From a bacterium (lineage in GTDB: Bacteria; UBA9089; CG2-30-40-21): a DNA stretch of 7,974 nucleotides. The stretch spans positions 1 through 7,974 of the forward strand of contig JAHIZN010000416.1 in NCBI GenBank assembly GCA_018814245.1, read 5' to 3'. Both the position numbers and the translations under genes were made by a program. Positions 1 through 5,265 of the stretch are shown piece after piece. The stretch's first letter is position 1, and each line of letters starts with the position of its first letter. Below the pieces are notes generated by a model. The model was not told the origin of the DNA. It did not search any database and worked only from the letters and a program-made list of their open reading frames with translations.

Positions 1-25
1 CTGACAATGGCCAGAGTCTCTTATG

Positions 26-63
26 ATTTACACCCTTTGTGGCTCTTTCTCTGTATTTGCGTA
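26..63. repeat. Left arm of long inverted repeat
   Basis: Bases 26-55 are the exact reverse complement of 7912-7941 (30/30). After three mismatched bases the match resumes for GCGTA (59-63 against 7904-7908), giving about 35/38 overall. The core contains CCCTTTGTGGCTCTTTCT, which resembles the 'CTTTGTGGCTCTTTCTCTGT' class of dispersed words found between genes in many candidate-phylum and planctomycete genomes (from memory, not searched). Only housekeeping genes and a surface-polymer gene lie between the arms. They are therefore more likely two copies of a dispersed intergenic repeat than transposon ends. Confidence 0.8.
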
Positions 64-160
64 CTATTGTTATGTTTCTGTGACTTAATGCAACAACCGC
101 ACGGGTCGTAAAAGATTAATCACGCTGAGACGCGTAGAATTACAGGAGTTATGTTTGTTC

Positions 161-176
161 GCAGATAACTATCTGC
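161..176 (+). other. Small hairpin in the gmk leader
   Basis: GCAGAT (161-166) and ATCTGC (171-176) form a perfect 6-bp stem around an AACT loop. It ends about 5 nt before the purine-rich ribosome-binding sequence AAAGGGG that precedes the gmk ATG at 193. It is followed by an A-run on the plus strand, so it is not a conventional intrinsic terminator in either obvious reading. A role in gmk translation is possible but unproven. The word ATCTGCAAAA also recurs inverted at 7661-7670, so this may simply be a fragment of a dispersed repeat. Confidence 0.35.
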
Positions 177-192
177 AAAAAAAGGGGATTTT

Positions 193-816
193 ATGAATAG
201 TAACAGCTTGCTATTAGTCATCTCTGCTCCATCCGGGGCAGGGAAAACTACAGTAACACGAGGATTACTTAAGGCATTTCCGGAGATTCAATTTTCTGTT
301 TCTACATGTACCAGACCCAAAAGGGATAATGAGAGAGAGGGAATAGATTATTTTTTTGTATCTGAAGAAAACTTTAAGAATTATATGGCCAGGGGAGATC
401 TTATAGAATGGACAAAGACTTATGGTGATTATTACGGCACATCAAAACGGTTTGTAGAGGATATGATTTCTGCTGGTGTGAATGTTATATTTGATATTGA
501 TAGTAAGGGTGCAAAAGTTATCAAAGAACTTTATCCGGATAATGCAGTTTTAATCTTTATCCTGCCACCATTTATAGAGGATCTAAGAATAAGACTATTG
601 GGACGAATGACGGATTCTCAGGAAGAGATAGAAAAAAGATTGCAGGGGGCAGAGGAAGAGTTAAGAGCTATTGCTCTCTATGATTACTGGATTATTAATG
701 AGGATGTAGATATTAGCATGGAAAGGCTAAAAACAATTATTATTGCTGAAAAATGCAGATTAAAGAGAATGCCTCAGGAGATTAAAGAAAGATTTAATAT
801 CTTGCAGGAAAGATAA
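193..816 (+). CDS. gmk: Guanylate kinase
   Basis: Cytosolic enzyme that phosphorylates GMP (and dGMP) to GDP with ATP, an essential step of guanine nucleotide synthesis. At 207 aa it has the usual family length. The P-loop APSGAGKT is at residues 12-19. The GMP-binding part follows, with S-T-x-T-R-P-K-R near 37-44, G-x-D-Y-F-F-V near 50-56 and Y-G-D-Y-Y-G-T-S near 77-84. The lid and C-terminal part hold L-P-P (124-126), R-M-T-D-S (138-142) and the expected E-KRL helix. One oddity is residues 101-106, which read D-I-D-S-K-G-A where the family normally has D-x-x-Q-G, so the usual Gln is Lys. The ATG at 193 is chosen because AAAGGGG lies 6-12 nt upstream and the P-loop sits at the expected distance. 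It is the first gene of a tight cluster, and coaBC starts 3 nt after its stop. No yicC or rpoZ neighbour is visible, although these commonly accompany gmk elsewhere. Confidence 0.97.
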   Translation: MNSNSLLLVISAPSGAGKTTVTRGLLKAFPEIQFSVSTCTRPKRDNEREGIDYFFVSEENFKNYMARGDLIEWTKTYGDYYGTSKRFVEDMISAGVNVIFDIDSKGAKVIKELYPDNAVLIFILPPFIEDLRIRLLGRMTDSQEEIEKRLQGAEEELRAIALYDYWIINEDVDISMERLKTIIIAEKCRLKRMPQEIKERFNILQER

Positions 817-819
817 AAT

Positions 820-2010
820 ATGAAAACGATTGTTCTTGGTGTAACCGGAAGTATTGCAGTCTATAAGGCAGCTGGGCTGACCAGCCAATTAATGAAACTG
901 GGATATAATGTTTCTGTCGTTATGACTAAAGCAGCGACCTCTTTTGTTTTGCCCCTTACCTTCCAGACATTATCTAAAAATCCAGTAATCACCTCTTTGT
1001 TCTCTTCAGATTCACAATTTGAGATTGAGCATATATCACTGGCTGAGAGGTGCGATCTTTTGTTGATTGCACCGGCAACAGCTAATATTATATCAAAAAT
1101 TGCCTGTGGTATTGCAGATGATTTTCTTTCCACCTTTGCCCTTGCCTTTAGAAGCCCAATATTAATTGCGCCGGCTATGAATACTCGTATGTGGCACAAT
1201 CCTATCTTGCAGGAAAATATTCAGAGATTGAAGCAAAGGGGTGTCCAATTTATTACCCCGGAATATGGCGGCTTAGCATGTGGCACAAGCGGTGATGGAC
1301 GATTAGCCTCTCTTGAGAGAATTATTGATGCCGTAGGGGCAGACCTATGTGTCTGCCCTAACCGTCTGCAAGACAAAACAATATTGATTACTGCAGGTCC
1401 TACTCGAGAGATGATTGATCCTGCCCGATACATCAGCAACCCATCTTCAGGTAAAATGGGCTATAGCTTAGCAAGAGCCGCACAAAGGATGGGGGCAAGG
1501 GTTGTCTTAATTAGTGGTCCAACCTGTCTGGATACACCCTTTGGGGTGGAAATACATCGTGTTATCTCTGCCTGTGAGATGAGGGATAAGGTTATGGAAT
1601 GCCTTGATGCAGCCGATATCTTTATCTCTGCCGCAGCTGTAAGCGACTATATGCCTGTAGGGGTGAGCGATGAAAAGCTAAAAAAGGGTGCTGGCGAGAT
1701 AACCCTCAAGATGCAGCAAACACCTGATATCTTAAAGACGGTTGCCGATAAAAAGGGTGCTAAAATAATGGTTGGTTTTGCAGCAGAAAGCCATGATCTG
1801 ATTGAAAATGCTGTCAAAAAATTGAAGGAGAAAAACCTTGATTTTATCGTGGCAAATGATATCTCAAGAAAGGATATCGGCTTTGGAGCTGACCAGAATG
1901 AGGTTACTATTATTGACAAGGAGAGCAGGCAGGAGAAGATACCGCTGCTTTCCAAGGACAGGATTGCAGAATGTATTATGAGTCGAATTATTGAGGTGTT
2001 GATTATATGA
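820..2010 (+). CDS. coaBC: Bifunctional phosphopantothenoylcysteine decarboxylase / phosphopantothenate-cysteine ligase
   Basis: Bifunctional cytosolic enzyme of coenzyme A synthesis. CoaB joins 4'-phosphopantothenate to cysteine, and CoaC, an FMN flavoprotein, decarboxylates the product to 4'-phosphopantetheine. The 396-aa length is typical. The N-terminal CoaC domain (about 1-170) starts with the flavin-binding G-x-T-G-S-I-A-x-Y-K-A. It has the catalytic His at 71 (E-H-I-S-L), the PAMNTRMW motif (118-125) and the conserved Cys at 154 in G-L-A-C-G-T-S-G-D-G-R. The CoaB domain (about 186-396) has ITAGPTRE (190-197), the N-P-S-S-G-K-M-G nucleotide-binding loop (207-214), AAVSDYMP (272-279), the KLKK motif (286-289) and A-N-D-I-S (345-349). 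The linker contains V-G-A-D-L-C-V-C-P-N (172-181), encoded entirely by a palindromic repeat unit (separate entry). The start has AGGAAAG in the 3' end of gmk upstream. The stop overlaps the next gene by 4 bp (ATGA), suggesting translational coupling. Confidence 0.97.
   Translation: MKTIVLGVTGSIAVYKAAGLTSQLMKLGYNVSVVMTKAATSFVLPLTFQTLSKNPVITSLFSSDSQFEIEHISLAERCDLLLIAPATANIISKIACGIADDFLSTFALAFRSPILIAPAMNTRMWHNPILQENIQRLKQRGVQFITPEYGGLACGTSGDGRLASLERIIDAVGADLCVCPNRLQDKTILITAGPTREMIDPARYISNPSSGKMGYSLARAAQRMGARVVLISGPTCLDTPFGVEIHRVISACEMRDKVMECLDAADIFISAAAVSDYMPVGVSDEKLKKGAGEITLKMQQTPDILKTVADKKGAKIMVGFAAESHDLIENAVKKLKEKNLDFIVANDISRKDIGFGADQNEVTIIDKESRQEKIPLLSKDRIAECIMSRIIEVLII
1333..1362. repeat. 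Palindromic repeat unit in frame inside coaBC
   Basis: The unit begins GTAGGGGCAGAC, has a CTATGT loop at 1345-1350, and ends GTCTGCCCTAAC. GGGCAGAC (1337-1344) pairs perfectly with GTCTGCCC (1351-1358). With one G bulged the stem lengthens to include TA/TA at the base. Its outer bases GTAGGGGCA...TGCCC(C)TA match those of the 28-bp palindrome at 4880-4907, so both appear to belong to one dispersed palindrome family. The 30 bases are exactly ten codons (residues 172-181) lying in the CoaC-CoaB interdomain linker, where an insertion would be tolerated. Confidence 0.7.
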
Positions 2011-2804
2011 AAGAACGATTGCAAAAGATTATGGCTCGGGCAGGGGTTGGTTCCCGAAGAAAGGCTGAGGAATTAATTGAGACAGGGTGTGTTACTGTTG
2101 ACGGTCAGACAATTACCAAACTGGGCACTACAGTTGATTCAAGTGTATCCTTGATCAGGGTTTCCGGAACACCAATAAGGATGGAGGATAATGTTTACAT
2201 CCTTCTCTATAAGCCAAAGGGATTTGTAACTACTCTTTGTGATGAGTTTAATCGTCCAAAGGTTACAGACCTTTTGTCAGGTGTAAGGGAAAGGGTGTTT
2301 CCAGTAGGCAGGCTTGATTATGATACAGAGGGGCTGCTCCTCTTAACCAATGATGGTGATTTTACCAATGAGCTTATTCATCCAAGATTCAAGATACCAA
2401 AGGTTTATATTGCTAAACTGAAAGACAGGGTTGAACCAGAGAAGATAAATGTCCTAAGAAATGGTATACGACTTGAAGATGGCTGGACAAAGCCGGCTAA
2501 GGTGGTGGTTATGAAGCAAACATCTGCCTTTACTGTGTTGAGAATTACTATTTACGAGGGTAAAAAACGACAGCTAAAACGGATGGCAAATGCTATCGGG
2601 CATCCAATCATGGAGTTAAAAAGGATTCAATTCGGTCCGTATTCGTTGGGTCAGCTGCAAAAGGGCGAGTGGCAGTATGTGAAACGGTTAGAGGTAATTG
2701 GTCAACCACAAGTCAATGGAAAAGTTTTCACGAAAAACATGCAAAAGAAAATCGAAAATAAATCTTCGCAACCTTTTTGTGGGGAAAAATCTAAAAGGAG
2801 CTAA
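2007..2804 (+). CDS. rluB: RsuA/RluB/RluE/RluF-family rRNA pseudouridine synthase
   Basis: Predicted to convert a specific rRNA uridine to pseudouridine; RluB members act on helix 89 of 23S rRNA near the peptidyl transferase centre. The 265-aa protein has an N-terminal S4 RNA-binding domain (about 1-60; R-L-Q-K-x-M-A-x-A-G-V-G-S-R-R-K-A-E). A pseudouridine synthase domain follows (about 62-228). The catalytic Asp is D104 in VGRLDYDTEGLLLLTNDG, and E-G-K-K-R-Q-L-K-R-M (184-193) is the second conserved family motif. A basic, probably disordered tail covers about 235-265. The ATG at 2007 overlaps the coaBC stop as ATGA, and the S4 domain begins directly after it, supporting this start. The stop is 3 nt before pheT. 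RluB is preferred over RsuA because of the general architecture and the G-R-L-D-Y-D-T-E-G form, but the exact target uridine cannot be read from the sequence. Confidence 0.9.
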   Translation: MKERLQKIMARAGVGSRRKAEELIETGCVTVDGQTITKLGTTVDSSVSLIRVSGTPIRMEDNVYILLYKPKGFVTTLCDEFNRPKVTDLLSGVRERVFPVGRLDYDTEGLLLLTNDGDFTNELIHPRFKIPKVYIAKLKDRVEPEKINVLRNGIRLEDGWTKPAKVVVMKQTSAFTVLRITIYEGKKRQLKRMANAIGHPIMELKRIQFGPYSLGQLQKGEWQYVKRLEVIGQPQVNGKVFTKNMQKKIENKSSQPFCGEKSKRS

Positions 2805-2807
2805 GAC

Positions 2808-4877
2808 ATGAAGGTTTCTTATAATTGGTTAAAAGAGTATGTAGATATTAATATTCCTCCACATGAGCTGTCAGACCGCCTGACCATGGCTGGGTTTGAG
2901 GTGGCTGGTATAGAGGAAATGGATGAAGATTATATCATGGATATTGAGCTTACAGTTAACCGCGGTGATTGCTTGAGTATCACAGGTATGGCTAAAGAAG
3001 TGTCTGCTATCCTGAACAGCGATTTTAAGCCCCTTGAGATTCTGCAATTAAAAGGGGAAATACCCTGTGAGATTAATATTTCTTTGCAAAATCCAGTGCT
3101 TTGTCCGAGATATACTGCAAGGGTTATTCAGGGTATAAGGGTTGAGCCATCGCCTTCATGGCTGAAGGAAAGGCTGAAGGGGTTTGGGATTCGTCCAATA
3201 AATAATATAGTCGATGTAACTAATTTTTGTCTTGCTGAGCTTGGACATCCAATGCACGCCTTTGATTATGATCTGATTAGTGCAAAAGATATCATTATCC
3301 GTCAGGCACTATCAGGTGAAAAAATATCGGCATTGGATGAACAAGAGCATGAGCTTTCTCAGGAAACATTGGTTATTGCAGACCAAAATGGTCCTCTTGC
3401 ATTAGCGGGTATCATTGGCGGCAGTGCAACAGGGGTGACGGATAATACGACCACAATTCTTATGGAATGTGCCTATTTTTTGCCGTCATCTGTACGAAAG
3501 ACTGCCAGACAGCTTGGTATTCAGACAGAATCATCTTATCGCTTTGAGAGAGGGGTTGATCCACAAGGGCTTATTCGTGCTCAGGATAGGGCAGCAGGGC
3601 TAATCCTTTCCATGTGTTCTGAAGCAAAAATATCTAATATTGCTGACTATTACCCAACCATCATACCATGTATCAAGGTATTATTAAGGATAGAAAGGGT
3701 AAACAGGATATTGGGGACAGAGATTACTACTGAAGAGATGAGAGATATTTTAATAAGATTGGGGTTTGTGGTAGAACCCATTGTTTTCCATACATATACC
3801 TTGGAGGTAACAGTACCATCTTTTCGCTTGGATATTACCAGAGAGATTGATATTGTAGAGGAAATAGTCAGAATATATGGATATGAAAAAGTGCCTGTTT
3901 CTTTGCCGTCTTTAACCTCTGTAGCCTCAAAGAAAAAGGCTCAGATTGTCAGTGAAAAGGCAAAGGATATCTTGTGTGGATGCGGCTTGAATGAGGTAAT
4001 AACTTACTCATTCTTGAATCCTGAAATGTTGGATAAGATGGATGGGAGGGTAGGACAGGCAGCCCTGCCTGTCAATAATGTGGTTGTGTCTAATCCATTG
4101 AGTGAAGAGGGACGGCTGTTGACCCATTCTCTTATTCCAAATCTACTTGAGGTTGCAGCATGGAATGTAAATCGGGGGGTTGGTGAGGTAAAGATATTTG
4201 AGATTGCCCGAGTATTTTTCAGGTCTGATGATAAAGATTTGCCTGTAGAGCAGGAACACCTTGGAATAATGATACGGAATGAGGGTGATAAGGTCAGGTG
4301 GGATGGAGAAAAACAAAAGGGATCAAGTTTTTATGATCTATCCGGTATTTTACATGCATTGTTTGCAGAGCTTGGTATCCATGAGTATGATCTGAAAGAG
4401 ATAGCGGACGAAAAATTTCATCCGGGTGTGTGTGCTGCGATAATGGTTGGGAATGAGAAACTTGGGTTAATTGGTCAAATTAATCCAAATATTACAAAAA
4501 ACCTTAAACTGTCTCAAAATATCTATGCCATGGAAATAGAATGGCAAAAGGTAATTGCATTTGTCAATCTTAATCGAAAGTTTACCCCATTACCAAGGTA
4601 TCCCTCTGTAACAAGGGATATTGCTATCCTGGCTAAGGATGAGGTACCATCTTCTAAAATAGTTGGTGTGATGCAGGATGCAGGTGGAAAATTGATTGAG
4701 GATATTCGATTGTTTGACCTATATCGAGGGGAACAGGTTCCTGAGGGGTATAAGAGTCTTGCTTATTCCATTACCTGTCGCTTGCCTGATAAGACCTTGA
4801 CAGAGAATGAGGTAAGTATTGTTCATGAGGAAATAGTCAAATTATTGGAAGAAGAATTGGGAGTAAGGGTGAGATAG
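2808..4877 (+). CDS. pheT: Phenylalanine-tRNA ligase beta subunit, short form lacking the EMAP/OB tRNA-binding domain
   Basis: Beta subunit of the (alpha-beta)2 Phe-tRNA synthetase. It supports tRNA binding and hydrolyses mis-charged Tyr-tRNAPhe. At 689 aa it is about 100 residues shorter than the usual 790-800. The N-terminal strip M-K-V-S-Y-N-W-L-K-E-Y-V leads through T-M-A-G-F-E-V directly into D-I-E-L-T-V-N-R-G-D-C-L (45-56), so the OB-fold (EMAP-type) domain normally inserted here is absent. The B3/B4 editing domain is present with GHPMHAFD (146-153), LAGIIGG (199-205), M-E-C-A-Y-F (219-224) and RFERGVDP (245-252). The B5 domain lies near 290-365, ending R-E-I-D-I-V-E-E-I-V-R-I-Y-G-Y-E. 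The catalytic-like core covers about 375-590. The C-terminal FDX-ACB anticodon-binding domain is at about 592-689 (P-R-Y-P-S-V-T-R-D). Residues 415-424 are encoded across a palindrome (separate entry). AAAAGGAGC precedes the ATG at good spacing. pheS is not adjacent in this window. Confidence 0.96.
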   Translation: MKVSYNWLKEYVDINIPPHELSDRLTMAGFEVAGIEEMDEDYIMDIELTVNRGDCLSITGMAKEVSAILNSDFKPLEILQLKGEIPCEINISLQNPVLCPRYTARVIQGIRVEPSPSWLKERLKGFGIRPINNIVDVTNFCLAELGHPMHAFDYDLISAKDIIIRQALSGEKISALDEQEHELSQETLVIADQNGPLALAGIIGGSATGVTDNTTTILMECAYFLPSSVRKTARQLGIQTESSYRFERGVDPQGLIRAQDRAAGLILSMCSEAKISNIADYYPTIIPCIKVLLRIERVNRILGTEITTEEMRDILIRLGFVVEPIVFHTYTLEVTVPSFRLDITREIDIVEEIVRIYGYEKVPVSLPSLTSVASKKKAQIVSEKAKDILCGCGLNEVITYSFLNPEMLDKMDGRVGQAALPVNNVVVSNPLSEEGRLLTHSLIPNLLEVAAWNVNRGVGEVKIFEIARVFFRSDDKDLPVEQEHLGIMIRNEGDKVRWDGEKQKGSSFYDLSGILHALFAELGIHEYDLKEIADEKFHPGVCAAIMVGNEKLGLIGQINPNITKNLKLSQNIYAMEIEWQKVIAFVNLNRKFTPLPRYPSVTRDIAILAKDEVPSSKIVGVMQDAGGKLIEDIRLFDLYRGEQVPEGYKSLAYSITCRLPDKTLTENEVSIVHEEIVKLLEEELGVRVR
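4054..4073. repeat. Palindrome in frame inside pheT
   Basis: GACAGGCAG (4054-4062) and CTGCCTGTC (4065-4073) are perfect 9-bp inverted arms separated by CC. Translated in frame they give Q-A-A-L-P-V, part of V-G-Q-A-A-L-P-V-N-N (residues 415-424). This lies in a loop between a helix ending D-K-M-D-G-R and the conserved S-N-P-L-S-E-E strand of the PheT core. Related proteins, as remembered, have few residues here. The word resembles the 'GGACAGGCA...TGCCTGTCC' type of dispersed palindrome, but no second copy is present in this window, so membership in a repeat family is inferred. Confidence 0.55.
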
Positions 4878-4879
4878 CT

Positions 4880-4907
4880 GTAGGGGCAATTCATGAATTG
4901 CCCCTAC
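4880..4907. repeat. Perfect 28-bp palindrome 3 nt after pheT stop
   Basis: GTAGGGGCAATTCA (4880-4893) is followed immediately by its exact reverse complement TGAATTGCCCCTAC (4894-4907), with no spacer. It starts 2 nt after the pheT stop codon. As RNA it would form a long hairpin (a few central bases in the loop) at the end of the gmk-coaBC-rluB-pheT transcript. There is no U-tract after it, so it is not a canonical intrinsic terminator, though it could stabilise 3' ends or attenuate read-through towards the convergent gene. Its outer bases match the coaBC-internal unit at 1333-1362, pointing to a dispersed REP-like palindrome family. Confidence 0.85.
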
Positions 4908-4914
4908 TCACAGT

Positions 4915-5124
4915 CGGTCGGATATGTACAGGCAGGGAGGTTGCTTTCCTCTTGCGGTTGTCCGTTGTTTGAGTAGCCAATCAAGCAACGGACAGAGCCT
5001 ACCTCTTGCGAATGTTGGAATAAGGGTAAAATGGATGGTGCAGTGATAAACCAATACCCATAGTAAATTAGGTGGTGTCTGTAAATAGCTAACTCTTGGT
5101 GGACAGGGAAAACATTCCTCATTC
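4915..5124 (+). ncRNA. Candidate structured RNA, HEARO / omega-RNA-like
   Basis: About 210 nt with no credible protein, but many compatible helices on the plus strand. H1 is 4932-4940 with 4948-4955 (one bulged A, 7-nt loop). H2 is 4960-4972 with 4981-4993 (13 bp including one G-U, loop GTAGCCAA). H3 is 5010-5016 (GAATGTT) with 5111-5117 (AACATTC), closing a 3' domain. Inside it are H4 at 5024-5028/5055-5059 (GGGTA/TACCC), H5 at 5036-5039/5050-5053, and a possible TGTC/GACA pair (5076-5079/5102-5105). The word ATGGTGCAGTGATAAACCA (5035-5053) and ACAGGC (4928-4933) resemble, from memory, conserved segments of IscB omega-RNAs and HEARO RNAs (ATGGNGCA...GATAARCCA). CCTCTTGCG occurs twice (4948-4956 and 5002-5010). 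No IsrB/IscB gene is adjacent. The family name is tentative; structured-RNA status is better supported than the family. Ends are approximate. Confidence 0.5.
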
Positions 5125-5136
5125 ATAAGCTAATAA

Positions 5137-5213
5137 GCGACCACAAGGGTCGCAGCTACAAGAATTCAATACGCGCAAGCATGTGCCGATGTAGCTGCAG
5201 GGCTTGTCCCTGC
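5137..5213. repeat. Composite inverted-repeat structure with two tip hairpins
   Basis: GCAGCTACA (5152-5160) is the exact reverse complement of TGTAGCTGC (5190-5198), 29 nt apart. The left arm is preceded by a hairpin GCGACC-ACAAG-GGTCGC (5137-5153). The right arm runs into another, GCAGGG-CTTGT-CCCTGC (5197-5213). The hairpins overlap the ends of the arms, so the pairings compete. Such words (GCGACCACAAGGGTCGC and GTAGCTGCAGGGCTTGTCCC) resemble short dispersed palindromes seen in repeat-rich uncultured bacteria. The structure lies between convergent genes and has no U-tract, so a terminator role is not shown. Confidence 0.65.
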
Positions 5214-5265
5214 CTCTGATTATCAATACAACTAATATTTAGTCTAATGCAGACACTACCGTAAA

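Noticed and set aside
861..2024. Minus-strand open frames of 72-125 codons across coaBC
   Set aside because: They lie opposite a well-supported CoaBC coding frame with intact motifs; they are shadows.
4880..4915. Classical intrinsic terminator after pheT
   Set aside because: The hairpin is strong, but no T-run follows it on either strand.
4932..5124. Group II intron or retron RNA
   Set aside because: No domain V-like GAGCC...GUACGGUUC hairpin and no reverse transcriptase nearby.
4904..5126. Two overlapping 72-codon open frames on the minus strand between pheT and the ligase gene
   Set aside because: They cover the same DNA in two frames, show no recognisable domain or good ribosome-binding site, and coincide with the structured-RNA candidate read from the other strand.
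4932..5213. CRISPR array
   Set aside because: The repeated words (e.g. CCTCTTGCG twice) are too short and not regularly spaced.
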